The position numbers and the translations under genes were made by a program. The notes under the pieces were generated by a model that saw only the letters and a list, made by a program, of their open reading frames with translations, was not told where the DNA came from and ran no database searches. From assembly GCF_965660005.1 (NCBI RefSeq), contig NZ_CBFHYF010000004.1, positions 1-64,000 of the forward strand: a stretch of 64,000 nucleotides of DNA, in the 5' to 3' direction. Position 1 is the stretch's first letter. Every line of letters begins with the position of its first letter. This document shows, piece after piece, positions 37,737 through 46,656 of the stretch. The stretch is from Porticoccus sp965660005. GTDB taxonomy: Bacteria; Pseudomonadota; Gammaproteobacteria; Pseudomonadales; Porticoccaceae.

Positions 37737-38554
37737 TAGGATCCCTTTAGCTCCCGATGCAGCATTTCGATGGCCTGTTTCATCAGTTTCTGGTCCATCA
37801 ATGGTACTGAAATATCGACCCCCTGGGCCAGCATTTCAGTGACCACTTTCAGCGCTTCGATGCGGGCAAACCATTTTCGGTTGCCGGGAATCAGGTGCCA
37901 AGGAGCGCACTCCGTCGAGGTTTTGTCCAGCATCTCCTGAAACGCCAGCTGGTAGTCATCCCAGCGGTGCCAGTTGCGAATATCCTCGCTGGTAATTTTC
38001 CACTGCTTGCGGGGATTGCGCAGGCGCTCTTCGAAGCGCCGCATTTGCTCGACTTTGGTAATCACCGGCAACAGTTTGACGACCGGTACGCCATCGTCAT
38101 GAAGCATCCTCTCAAAGTCATTAATCTCGGCATAGGCACGCTGCCAGGCAGATTGACTGCAGTAGCCTTCGATACGTTCCACCAGCACCCGGCCATACCA
38201 GGAGCGATCAAAGATCGCTATGGACCCCGACGATGGTAGTCGCCGCCAGAGGCGTTGCAAATAGTGCTGCCGATGCTCCTCAGCGCTGGGCGCACCGATC
38301 GGACAGACCTGCACACCGCGCACATCCAGTGGTTGCGTGAGTCGACGGATAATACCACCCTTGCCAGCACAGTCCGTCCCCTCGAGCACAATCACCGCCC
38401 GTCGACCCTGGGTGTAATAGGCCAGTTGGATTTGCAGCATCTTTTCCTGCAGCTTATCCAGCAGGTATTTGTATTCCTCCCTGTCCCTGAGCGCCTGATC
38501 CGGATCAATATCCCCGAGCTGGCTCCCCGTCAAGGTTTCGATCGACCTCGTCAC
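37736..38554 (-). CDS. ppk2: Polyphosphate kinase 2 family protein
   Basis: A 272-residue PPK2 protein, which uses polyphosphate to phosphorylate nucleotides (NDP or NMP). Walker A is GTDCAGKGG at residues 59-67, and the lid and Walker B region is IFDRSWYGRVLVERIEG. The conserved KFFLHISKEEQ-type segment is altered here to KLLPVITKVEQMRRFEERL. Length is that of single-domain PPK2. Whether it prefers AMP, ADP or GDP cannot be read from the sequence. The GTG start at 38554 is the best available. Confidence 0.9.
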   Translation of the reverse strand: MTRSIETLTGSQLGDIDPDQALRDREEYKYLLDKLQEKMLQIQLAYYTQGRRAVIVLEGTDCAGKGGIIRRLTQPLDVRGVQVCPIGAPSAEEHRQHYLQRLWRRLPSSGSIAIFDRSWYGRVLVERIEGYCSQSAWQRAYAEINDFERMLHDDGVPVVKLLPVITKVEQMRRFEERLRNPRKQWKITSEDIRNWHRWDDYQLAFQEMLDKTSTECAPWHLIPGNRKWFARIEALKVVTEMLAQGVDISVPLMDQKLMKQAIEMLHRELKGS

Positions 38555-38679
38555 CGGTCTGCCCCCGTTGATTGTGTGCCCATTATGCGATTCACCCGTT
38601 GTGAGCTTTCAGTTTACTGCCTGCATGCGGCAGACCAAAACCCAACCATTGCGGACTTCTGACCCCCGGCAGATTGAGC

Positions 38680-38685
38680 TACAAT
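38680..38685 (+). promoter_or_regulatory. Possible -10 box of ettA
   Basis: TACAAT with a weak TTCTGA -35 hexamer 17 bases upstream, about 100 bases before ettA. A hairpin CTGTCGA/TCGACAG follows at 38708-38727 in the leader. Confidence 0.4.
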
Positions 38686-38785
38686 CCCATGCCTGATGGC
38701 AAGAGCCCTGTCGATGCTTGTCGACAGTCCCTCATAGGCATCACGTATTCTTTTTAGTCGAAACCAGCAGACCAGGCAATCAGCA

Positions 38786-40450
38786 ATGGCTCAATACGTA
38801 TACACCATGAACCGGGTGGGCAAAGTCGTTCCACCCAAACGCCAGATCCTCAAGGATATCTCACTGTCCTTTTTTCCGGGCGCCAAGATCGGTGTGCTCG
38901 GCCTGAACGGTTCGGGTAAATCGACGCTGCTGAAAATCATGGCCGGACTCGATACCGACATTCAGGGGGAGGCGCGGCCGATGCCCGGGATCAAGGTGGG
39001 CTATCTGCCCCAGGAACCGCAACTGGACCCGGGCAAGGATGTTCGCGGCAATGTGGAGGACGGCGTCCGGGAAGCGGTGGATGCACTGAAAGCACTGGAC
39101 GAACTGTACGCAGCCTATGCCGAACCAGATGCGGATTTCGACAAGCTGGCCAAGCGCCAGGGCGAGCTTGAAAACATTATCGAGACCTGGGACGCCCACA
39201 ACCTGAATCACACCCTGGAAGTGGCAGCCGACGCCCTGCGCCTGCCGCCCTGGGAGGCCGATGTCAGTAAACTGTCCGGGGGCGAAAAACGCCGGGTGGC
39301 CCTGTGCCGTCTACTGTTGTCAAAACCCGACATGCTGCTGCTCGATGAACCCACCAACCACCTGGATGCCGAGTCGGTATTCTGGCTGGAAAAATTTCTC
39401 GAGGAGTTTTCCGGCACGGTGGTGGCAGTCACCCACGACCGCTACTTCCTCGATAATGTGGCGGGCTGGATTCTGGAGCTGGACCGCGGCCACGGCATTC
39501 CCTACGAAGGCAATTACACCACCTGGCTGGAGGCCAAGGAAAAACGACTGGAGACTGAGCAGAAGCAGGAGGATGCCCGTCAACGCACCATAAAAAATGA
39601 ATTGGAATGGGTGCGACAGAACCCCAAAGGCCGCCACGCCAAGAACAAGGCCCGCTTATCCCGCTTCGAGGAGATGAGCTCCCAGGAATTCCAGGCCCGC
39701 AACGAAACCAACGAAATCTATATTCCCCCGGGGCCCCGACTCGGCGACAAGGTCATCGAGCTGGAAAACGTCTGCAAGCGCTTTGGCGACCAACTGCTGA
39801 TCGACAACCTGACCCTCAGTATTCCGAAGGGCGCCATTGTGGGTATCGTCGGCGGCAATGGTGCCGGCAAGTCCACCCTGTTCCGGATGATCGCCGGCAC
39901 CGAGCAGCCCGACAGCGGCTCCATTACACTGGGCGATTCGGTGAACATTGCCTTTGTGGAGCAGAGCCGGGAAAACCTGGATGACAAAAAAACCGTTTGG
40001 GAGGCCATATCCGACGGGCAGGACATCCTGCAGATCGGCAACTATCAGGTGCCGTCGCGGGCCTACCTCGGCCGCTTCAATTTCAAGGGCAGCGATCAGC
40101 AAAAACGGGTTGGCGAATTGTCCGGCGGGGAGCGCGGCCGCCTGCATCTGGCGGACACCCTGAAACAGGGCGCCAATGTGCTGCTGCTCGATGAGCCTTC
40201 CAACGATCTCGATATCGAAACCCTGCGGGCGCTGGAAGAAGCAATTCAGAACTTCCCCGGCTGCGTACTGGTGATCTCGCACGATCGCTGGTTTCTCGAC
40301 CGCGTAGCCACGCACATTCTGGCTTACGAGGGCGACAGCGAAGTGGTGTTCTTCGAGGGCGACTACACCGAATACCATGAAGATCTGATCAAGCGAAAAG
40401 GTCAGGATGCGCAACCCAGACGACTGAAATACAAGCGGCTGAAAACCTGA
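38786..40450 (+). CDS. ettA: Energy-dependent translational throttle protein EttA (ABC-F)
   Basis: A 554-residue ABC-F ATPase that binds the ribosomal E site and gates entry into elongation according to the ATP/ADP ratio. Two nucleotide-binding domains are present with Walker A loops GLNGSGKST and GGNGAGKST and signatures LSGGEKRRV and LSGGERGRL. The EttA arm and the linker rich in Lys and Arg lie between them (about residues 95-130 and 240-310). There is no membrane segment. The MAQYVYTMNRVGKVVPPKRQ start is diagnostic for EttA among ABC-F proteins. Confidence 0.97.
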   Translation: MAQYVYTMNRVGKVVPPKRQILKDISLSFFPGAKIGVLGLNGSGKSTLLKIMAGLDTDIQGEARPMPGIKVGYLPQEPQLDPGKDVRGNVEDGVREAVDALKALDELYAAYAEPDADFDKLAKRQGELENIIETWDAHNLNHTLEVAADALRLPPWEADVSKLSGGEKRRVALCRLLLSKPDMLLLDEPTNHLDAESVFWLEKFLEEFSGTVVAVTHDRYFLDNVAGWILELDRGHGIPYEGNYTTWLEAKEKRLETEQKQEDARQRTIKNELEWVRQNPKGRHAKNKARLSRFEEMSSQEFQARNETNEIYIPPGPRLGDKVIELENVCKRFGDQLLIDNLTLSIPKGAIVGIVGGNGAGKSTLFRMIAGTEQPDSGSITLGDSVNIAFVEQSRENLDDKKTVWEAISDGQDILQIGNYQVPSRAYLGRFNFKGSDQQKRVGELSGGERGRLHLADTLKQGANVLLLDEPSNDLDIETLRALEEAIQNFPGCVLVISHDRWFLDRVATHILAYEGDSEVVFFEGDYTEYHEDLIKRKGQDAQPRRLKYKRLKT

Positions 40451-40639
40451 TTCTTCCCCATACAATAGCAGGGGTTCGTGCCAACAAAGGGTGTGAACCC
40501 CCCGCAACCCTCTGCCACGATCATTCAGATACCTGCTTACAGCATTGCCAGCCAACGCAGAGGTTTTGTTGCCGCCAATGGCCAAAGCCCCTATTCTCGG
40601 ACTCTTTCATCAGACCCTTATTGAACACAGGTGAACGTC

Positions 40640-41215
40640 ATGGGTGTATTCGGTTTTATTGTGCTCGGCTTGCTGGTACTGGGTATCGGTTACGGCATCA
40701 TCATCTACAACAATCTGGTGGCTCTGAAGCACCGGGTGGCACAGGCCTGGTCAAATATCGATGTGCTGCTGAAACAGCGCTTTGAGGAGCTGCCCAAGCT
40801 GGTGGACACCTGCAAGCAGTACATGCAGTACGAGCAGACCACTCTCGAGCAGGTCATCAATGCCCGCAATCAGGTATCCGCAGCCGCGCAGGGTGGCGAT
40901 ATGCAGGCGTTGGGCATTGCCGAAACAGCCCTGCGCAAGGGACTGGGTTAGCTGTTTGCACTGGCGGAAAATTACCCGGAGTTGAAGGCCAACGACTCAT
41001 TTCGCCATTTGCAGCTGCGCATTTCCGACCTGGAAAATGGCATCGCCGACCGCCGGGAGCTCTACAATGAAGTGGTGAACCAGAACAACATTCGCATTGA
41101 GCAGTTCCCGGACCGGCTGATTGCCGGTTATTTTCAGTTTGGCCCACACGATCTGCTGCGCTTCAGCGAAGAGCAGCTCGCCGATGTGGATATCAAAGGG
41201 CTGTTTCATTCGTGA
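40640..41215 (+). pseudogene. lemA: LemA family protein, interrupted by an in-frame amber codon
   Basis: LemA proteins have one N-terminal membrane helix (FIVLGLLVLGIGYGIIIYNN) and a four-helix cytosolic or periplasmic domain; function is poorly known. The frame runs from ATG 40640 to a TAG at 40949-40951 and then continues unchanged in the same frame through LFALAENYPELKAN and the DIKGLFHS end at 41215. Homologues usually have Gln at the stop, so CAG to TAG is the simplest explanation. The remaining 188 codons give the normal LemA length. The GIDE-like gene follows, the usual LemA partner. Confidence 0.85.
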
Positions 41216-41280
41216 TGCGACAGCTCACCGTGTCTCGCCATGCACCCCCGATTTTTGGATGACGATCAGGGGTTAAACCA

Positions 41281-42246
41281 ATGGCCGACAACAGCCTGTT
41301 TTGTGCCGAATGCGTGGCAGAGTTATCCTCGGGGGAGTTTGCCCTGTGGTTGACAGTGACCATCGCAGTTTCGCTGCTCTGTTTGCGAAAGAGTTATCGC
41401 CTGCTGAAACGCGCCCGGCTGGTGGAGGACATGCCCACCTCAAAAGTCCGTTCCGCCAGTCAGGGCTACACCGAGCTGATTGGCATCGCCACCCTGCAGG
41501 GCCACCCGCAACTGGCGCCACTGAGCAGCACCCTGTGTCTGTGGTGGCGCTACACTATTGAGCGATACCAGCGTTCCGGAAAATCCAGCCGCTGGAGCAC
41601 GGTGGAAGAGCGCGCCTCCAGCCAACCTTTTTATCTGCAGGACAGCACCGGGATTTGCCGGGTGGATCCGGCGGGCGCCGACATCAGCACCCGGCACCGC
41701 CAGGTCTGGTATGGTGCCACCCGCCGCCCGATTGGCGTGCCAAAACCCGCGCAGCTCAACATCAGCTTTTTCAATTTCGGTGGCAGGATCAGCTTCGGCA
41801 GCCGCTATCGCTACACGGAATACTTGATCATGACGGGCGATCCGCTCTATTCACTTGGGCATTTCACCACCGACAGCACGGGCCTGAAAACACTGTCGGC
41901 AGACCAGCTGGCCGGCGACCTTCTGAGAAGCTGGAAGACGGATTTTCCCACTTTGCTGGAAAAGTTTGACCACAACAATGACGGAAAGCTCGACCGCAGA
42001 GAGTGGCAGATAGTGCGGAAGGCGGCTCTTGAAGAAGCCCGACGGCATCAGCTAACGGTGGCTGACCAGCCACCGGATCACCTGTTGAGCCAGCCTGAGG
42101 ACAGCGGCCTGCCCTTTATTGTCGCCAGTGTCGAGCAGGAACACCTGAGCACAGGTTTTCGCCGGGGAGCGCTATTCTACTCCATGGGGTTTCTGCTGGC
42201 GGGGTCTGCTGCCACCTGGCTGCTGGCCAACCGGTTTATCGGTTAG
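41281..42246 (+). CDS. GIDE-domain membrane protein with an EF-hand
   Basis: A 321-residue protein with one membrane helix near each end (about 20-36 and 297-317). The central domain (about 60-205) resembles the GIDE domain found beside bacterial lemA and in mitochondrial E3 ligase MUL1; no RING finger is present. At residues 230-241 there is a canonical EF-hand loop (D230, N232, D234, G235, D238, E241), so calcium binding is likely. It follows lemA by 65 bases, probably in the same transcript. The joint lemA-GIDE role is unknown. Confidence 0.8.
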   Translation: MADNSLFCAECVAELSSGEFALWLTVTIAVSLLCLRKSYRLLKRARLVEDMPTSKVRSASQGYTELIGIATLQGHPQLAPLSSTLCLWWRYTIERYQRSGKSSRWSTVEERASSQPFYLQDSTGICRVDPAGADISTRHRQVWYGATRRPIGVPKPAQLNISFFNFGGRISFGSRYRYTEYLIMTGDPLYSLGHFTTDSTGLKTLSADQLAGDLLRSWKTDFPTLLEKFDHNNDGKLDRREWQIVRKAALEEARRHQLTVADQPPDHLLSQPEDSGLPFIVASVEQEHLSTGFRRGALFYSMGFLLAGSAATWLLANRFIG

Positions 42247-42274
42247 TTCTGCCGCGGCCCAAGGTCTGTTCACA

Positions 42275-42610
42275 CTAATAAAAAATAGCTAGCCAGATCG
42301 TTTCGGTATCGGGGTCGGTCCAGGCCACACGGTGTTTGCGATGCGCCGGAATAGCGGCAAAATCACCCACATCCATCTCCAGTCGATCGCCATTGTCGAA
42401 CTCCAGTACGCCCTTCCCCTGAATGATCACCACCAGCTCATTTTCCGGCTGGTCATACCAGAAGCCCTCAGGGGAGCTCTGCCCCCTGGACACAATCCGC
42501 TGAATGCGGGTGAAATCAGTGACAATGACGTCTTCAAACAGCTCGCCCAGCGTCAACACCGGTATGTTCGAAAACAGGTTGCCCACCATCACCTCGCTGT
42601 TGGTTGCCAT
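42275..42610 (-). CDS. Small cupin-domain protein
   Basis: A 111-residue single-domain cupin (EFDNGDRLEMDVGDFAAIPAHRKHRV). The metal His pattern is partly conserved. ATG 42610 has GGAGG 5 bases before it and overlaps the stop of the upstream DCC gene by one base, so the two are translationally coupled. Substrate unknown. Confidence 0.82.
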   Translation of the reverse strand: MATNSEVMVGNLFSNIPVLTLGELFEDVIVTDFTRIQRIVSRGQSSPEGFWYDQPENELVVIIQGKGVLEFDNGDRLEMDVGDFAAIPAHRKHRVAWTDPDTETIWLAIFY

Positions 42611-42984
42611 CAAAGCCTCCCGTCATGTGTTAACCGGCGGTGAACCCACCAGTGGTAAAGTCTGCTGAGCACCGGGCGCACCAACGGCAACCCGATCAAC
42701 CAACCGATAGGCTTCAGCAGCGGCACCCTGGCCATCAGCAACCGGTAGGCATCTATCTCCGAAAAGATATTGCCCGCTCCATCCTGCACATGCAACTCGG
42801 TGAGCGCTTTTCGTGCATCGATACCGGCTTCCCGCAATTGCGCTTCCGCGCCCGTGATATCCACCCAGCAGACGTTGTTTTGCGTACCCGCCAGTTTTTC
42901 ATAGGTTCGGCGATCTCGAATACAGGTCGGGCAGGCACCATCGTAAAACACAGTGAGTTTCTCAGCGGAGGATTGGTCAACCAT
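42610..42984 (-). CDS. DCC-family thiol-disulfide oxidoreductase (DUF393)
   Basis: A 124-residue thioredoxin-like protein with the DCC motif FYDGACPTC (Cys18, Cys21). It is predicted to handle thiol-disulfide exchange; no signal peptide. The C-terminal RPVLSRLYHWWVHRR segment is family-typical. It overlaps the lipoprotein gene upstream and the cupin gene downstream, suggesting a small three-gene unit. Confidence 0.9.
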   Translation of the reverse strand: MVDQSSAEKLTVFYDGACPTCIRDRRTYEKLAGTQNNVCWVDITGAEAQLREAGIDARKALTELHVQDGAGNIFSEIDAYRLLMARVPLLKPIGWLIGLPLVRPVLSRLYHWWVHRRLTHDGRL

Positions 42985-43801
42985 CCACTGCTGCTCGTTG
43001 ACCGGATGGCGTGTCCAACGAACTCATTGATCTGACCCAAGGGTCGATGCCGGGATATTGCCGGGCGATCGCCCGCCAGGCTTCGCGCGCCTCAACAGGA
43101 CTTTCGAATGCCCCCCAGACCAACAGTTGGCATTGCCGTTTCTGGCTGTACGCTTGAAACTGTTGCACCGCCAGATCACCGAGCCGGTGCCGTTCAATAA
43201 AGGCATTGAGCTGGTCAGTGTCCTCAAAGGCCGCCAGTTGCAGTGTATACCCGGCTTTTTCAGTATCGACGGACAAACCACTGCCAGCACTGCCACCCAT
43301 GGCATAGGCCACCGGTTCGGAAACGGAAGACTGGGGCACCGGGACGCCCTGGGGAGGCGGGGGTGATGGCGGTGTTTTCTTGATCACTGTAGAGGGCACC
43401 GGCTCGGGAGTCCGGGGCGGTCGGCTTTTCAGTTTACGTTCGGCCGGCGACAACGCTTCCGCGTCCGATATGACGGATTCACTATTGAGACCGGGCAACT
43501 GGTTTCGCCAGCTCTGTTTGGGTGGGGTGACAATTTGCAGGTTGTGTTGCTGATCCTGCCCGGAAGGCCGACTGGTATCCTGTGCAACGGCGGGGGTCGC
43601 ATCACTGGCCGCTGTCACTGCTGACCTGGCGACCGCCCGGCCGCCCTTGATTTCACGCATCTCACAGGACCAGTCATCACTTTGTCTGGCCCCATCACAG
43701 ACCCAGCCAATGTAGTCATACTGCTCTTCCTTTGCACCGGAGCCAGCACAGCCGGCAATCAGCACGCCGATTGCAATAAATCCACACAATCTGTTTTCCA
43801 T
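42977..43801 (-). CDS. SPOR-domain lipoprotein
   Basis: A 274-residue envelope protein. A lipobox (LIAGC) lies at the end of the signal peptide. A proline-rich linker (about 120-165) follows, then a C-terminal SPOR-like domain (YTLQLAAFEDTDQLNAFIERH). SPOR domains bind denuded septal peptidoglycan, so a division or wall role is plausible. ATG 43801 is chosen to begin the lipoprotein signal; a GTG 12 bases upstream is possible. The C-terminus overlaps the DCC gene by 8 bases. Confidence 0.82.
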   Translation of the reverse strand: MENRLCGFIAIGVLIAGCAGSGAKEEQYDYIGWVCDGARQSDDWSCEMREIKGGRAVARSAVTAASDATPAVAQDTSRPSGQDQQHNLQIVTPPKQSWRNQLPGLNSESVISDAEALSPAERKLKSRPPRTPEPVPSTVIKKTPPSPPPPQGVPVPQSSVSEPVAYAMGGSAGSGLSVDTEKAGYTLQLAAFEDTDQLNAFIERHRLGDLAVQQFQAYSQKRQCQLLVWGAFESPVEAREAWRAIARQYPGIDPWVRSMSSLDTPSGQRAAVDG

Positions 43802-43833
43802 TCTTGAATCCACTCCGTCAACAGATCAGCAGG

Positions 43834-44103
43834 CTAGATACCCATTTTGCCCAGTGAATCCAGCAGCTGACGCACAACACCTGCCAGACGTGGGTGGTCG
43901 AGATCAAATTCGCCGGCTTTTCTCTCAAGCTGCTCTCGCATCGTCTCATGGTGAGACTCTTGCCGGAGATTTCCCTGAGCAATGCGAATCATCTCAGACA
44001 TCAAATTTCCCAACATATCCCGGTCTTCAGGGGCCAGTGTCTTTGCCTTCTCCAACTCGTTGTGCAGTGTGGTCAGTTGGTCACGCAAATCATCATTGGA
44101 CAT
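43834..44103 (-). CDS. DUF4404 family protein
   Basis: An 89-residue helical protein with the pattern LRDQLTTLHNELEKAKTL...LDHPRLAGVVRQLLDSLGKMGI, which matches DUF4404. Function unknown. ATG 44103 has GGAGGAG about 9 bases upstream. It is divergent from amtB. Confidence 0.83.
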   Translation of the reverse strand: MSNDDLRDQLTTLHNELEKAKTLAPEDRDMLGNLMSEMIRIAQGNLRQESHHETMREQLERKAGEFDLDHPRLAGVVRQLLDSLGKMGI

Positions 44104-44251
44104 GGTTATCACTCCTCCGGACACAGAACCGCGACGATACTGTGTATTGCTTTTCTGCTAACCCTGAATCACCGAGAACAGGCATTTCAGGGTGCACCCG
44201 GTGTGGGGCCGGGAACATTCAAGCTCCATAATAACGCCAAACCTTATTTTC

Positions 44252-44267
44252 TGGCACAGCAATTGCG
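44252..44267 (+). promoter_or_regulatory. Sigma-54 promoter of amtB
   Basis: TGGCAC-N5-TTGCG matches the -24/-12 consensus with exact spacing. Start of transcription would be near 44278, giving a leader of about 110 bases before amtB. A partial NtrC half-site (TGCACC at 44193-44198) lies upstream. Confidence 0.85.
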
Positions 44268-44353
44268 AAACCTTATTTGAACGCCTCATTAAAGGCAAAT
44301 AACAAAAAAATTGCTCTATTCTGATGCAGATGCACTGACACGAGCCTATATAT

Positions 44354-44370
44354 TGCACAAATACAGTGCA
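44354..44370 (+). promoter_or_regulatory. NtrC-type site inside the amtB leader
   Basis: TGCACAAATACAGTGCA fits the NtrC pattern TGCAC-N7-GTGCA. It is unusual in lying downstream of the sigma-54 promoter, about 80 bases past the predicted start. Confidence 0.65.
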
Positions 44371-44390
44371 TAAACTGAGAGGAATTGATT

Positions 44391-45701
44391 ATGTTCTGGC
44401 CTGCTAGACGCTGCTCCACCCTTTACGCCCTGCTATTAAGCACACTTGTGCCCACCATAGGCCACACAGAGTCCCTTAATAGTGCAAACACGGCGTGGAT
44501 TTTGACCGCCACTGCGCTGGTGCTGTTCATGACCATTCCCGGGCTATCACTTTTCTATGCCGGGCTGGTCAGGGCAAAAAATGTGCTGTCAGTCTTGATG
44601 CAATGCTTTGCCATTACCTGTGCCGTATCATTGATATGGCTGATCTGCGGCTATAGTCTGGCCTTCGGTGATGGCGGCTCAATGAATGCCTGGATCGGCA
44701 ACCTGCAGAATGTCATGCTGGCCGGTGTCACAGAGGACAGTCTGGCCGGCGATATTCCCGAGACTGTATTTTTCATGTTTCAGATGACCTTCGCCATTAT
44801 CACCCCGGCGCTGATTGTCGGCGGTTTTGCCGAGCGTATGCGCTTTTCGGCGGTCATGCTGTTCAGCTGCCTGTGGCTGCTGGTGGTCTACGTACCAATT
44901 ACCCACTGGGTATGGGGCGGTGGCTGGCTCGGCGAAATGGGACTGCTGGATTTTGCCGGCGGCACGGTGGTGCATATTACCGCAGGGGTTGCCGCACTGG
45001 TGACAGCGATTGTGCTGGGACGCCGCCGCGGGTTCCAGCAGCAGCCAATGATGCCGCACAACCTGACCATGACGGTCACCGGAGCGGGAATGCTCTGGGT
45101 TGGCTGGTTCGGTTTTAATGCCGGCTCCGCCCTGGCCGCCAATGGCGACGCGGGCATGGCCATGCTGGTCACGCACATTTCTGCGGCCACCGGATCACTG
45201 GCCTGGATGATGATGGAATGGATCAAGCACGGCAAACCGTCGGTACTGGGTATCGTCACCGGCATGGTGGCAGGCCTCGGCACTATCACCCCGGCATCGG
45301 GCTTCGTGGGTCCTGGCGGTGCACTGCTGATCGGCTTCAGCGCGGGAATCATCTGCTATTTCGCAACCCAGGCGATCAAACTGAAGTTCCGGATTGACGA
45401 TTCGCTTGATGTCTTCCCGGTACACGGTATCGGCGGCATTCTCGGCACCCTGCTGGCCGGGATATTCATCTCTGCGGATCTCGGTGTTTTCAGTGGCCAG
45501 GGCTATGCAGAGGACATGGCGATGGACACACAGCTAAAAGTCCAGTTTATCGGGGTGCTCAGTACGCTTGCCTATACCGCCGTACTGACGTTTGTATTAC
45601 TGAAGCTGGTTAACCTGATGGTTGGCCTGAGAGTCGGCGACGAGGAAGAACTCCAGGGCCTCGATATCTCCCAGCACGATGAAAGGGGCTATGATATCTG
45701 A
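44391..45701 (+). CDS. amtB: Ammonium transporter
   Basis: A 436-residue inner-membrane channel with a signal peptide and eleven membrane helices. Family motifs: FYAGLVRAKNVLSVLMQ, the first pore His in VVHITAGVAALV and the second in DVFPVHGIGGILGTLLAG. It takes up ammonium under nitrogen limitation; the PII partner gene glnK is not adjacent. ATG 44391 has GAGGA 7 bases before it. The sigma-54 promoter and the NtrC-like site place it in the NtrC regulon. Confidence 0.97.
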   Translation: MFWPARRCSTLYALLLSTLVPTIGHTESLNSANTAWILTATALVLFMTIPGLSLFYAGLVRAKNVLSVLMQCFAITCAVSLIWLICGYSLAFGDGGSMNAWIGNLQNVMLAGVTEDSLAGDIPETVFFMFQMTFAIITPALIVGGFAERMRFSAVMLFSCLWLLVVYVPITHWVWGGGWLGEMGLLDFAGGTVVHITAGVAALVTAIVLGRRRGFQQQPMMPHNLTMTVTGAGMLWVGWFGFNAGSALAANGDAGMAMLVTHISAATGSLAWMMMEWIKHGKPSVLGIVTGMVAGLGTITPASGFVGPGGALLIGFSAGIICYFATQAIKLKFRIDDSLDVFPVHGIGGILGTLLAGIFISADLGVFSGQGYAEDMAMDTQLKVQFIGVLSTLAYTAVLTFVLLKLVNLMVGLRVGDEEELQGLDISQHDERGYDI

Positions 45702-45733
45702 AGACTGCTTACCGACAGCGTTTCCTGTCGAAG

Positions 45734-45763
45734 AAAAAAGCCACCTCAGGGTGGCTTTTTTTT
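45734..45763. terminator. Bidirectional terminator between amtB and btuF
   Basis: GCCACC and GGTGGC arms around TCAG, with A6 on one side and T8 on the other. It can end amtB on plus and the btu operon on minus. Confidence 0.9.
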
Positions 45764-45791
45764 CGTGTAAAAGTCAAGGTCAAGCGGTCTG

Positions 45792-46655
45792 TCACCTGGC
45801 GCGATCAATAGCCTGACAAAGTTGCCGGGCACCGATGACAATACGCGGCGTGTGGCGGTGCAACAGATAGGGATCTACGCCATAAAGATGCCCACTGGCG
45901 ACAGCCTGCAGCTGCGGCCACTGACGCCAGTAATCAAACGCTGTCTCGGCTTCCGTGTACTGCCCCACCACAATCACCTCGGGGTCGGCAGCCAGTACCG
46001 ACTCCACACCCAGTCTGGGCACCAGCCCTGCGGTGTCAGCAAACGCATTGCGTCCCCCACACAGGGCCATCACATCCGAGACCAGGTGGCTGCCACCGAA
46101 GGTCATCAGCGGCGACTGCCATATCTGGTAATAGACCTCCACAGTCCGTGACTGGCCATATTCACTACCCAGTGCATCCATGGCCTGACCAAACCTGTCC
46201 GCTACTTCCACAGCAGCCTCTTCACGACCCAGCAACCTGCCAATATTCATCACACTGCGGGGAATATCGTCCAGATGACGGGGCTTGTTGACATAAACAT
46301 TCAACCCCAGGGATTTGAGCCGACTGATCATGCTCTCACCATTGCCGCTCAGCCAGACGAGCACCAGATCCGGTCGATATTGCAGCAATGCCTCATAATT
46401 GATTTTATTGTTTGAACCGATCACCGGCAGGGCTTTCGCCGCTTCCGGGAAGTCACTCCAGGCCACAGTGGCAGCCATTTGGTCCCCACCACCTACTGCG
46501 TATACCAGCTCGGTCAGGTGAGGGGCCAAAGTGATCACCCGCCGGGCCGGTTGTTCGAGGACAAGCTGTTCGCCGATATCGTCCTGAACACGGATTTCAG
46601 CGAACACCGCAGCTCCATACAGTACCAGCAATAGTGGTAGTAGAGTTCGGGGCAT
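45792..46655 (-). CDS. btuF: Cobalamin ABC transporter, substrate-binding protein
   Basis: A 287-residue periplasmic binding protein. A signal peptide is followed by the BtuF-type first lobe (RRVITLAPHLTELVYAVGGGDQ, VAWSDFPEAAKALPVIG) and second lobe. It should capture B12 in the periplasm and deliver it to BtuCD. ATG 46655 comes one base after the btuD stop; an upstream TTG is unlikely. It is the last gene of the riboswitch-controlled operon. Confidence 0.9.
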   Translation of the reverse strand: MPRTLLPLLLVLYGAAVFAEIRVQDDIGEQLVLEQPARRVITLAPHLTELVYAVGGGDQMAATVAWSDFPEAAKALPVIGSNNKINYEALLQYRPDLVLVWLSGNGESMISRLKSLGLNVYVNKPRHLDDIPRSVMNIGRLLGREEAAVEVADRFGQAMDALGSEYGQSRTVEVYYQIWQSPLMTFGGSHLVSDVMALCGGRNAFADTAGLVPRLGVESVLAADPEVIVVGQYTEAETAFDYWRQWPQLQAVASGHLYGVDPYLLHRHTPRIVIGARQLCQAIDRAR

Positions 46656-46656
46656 C

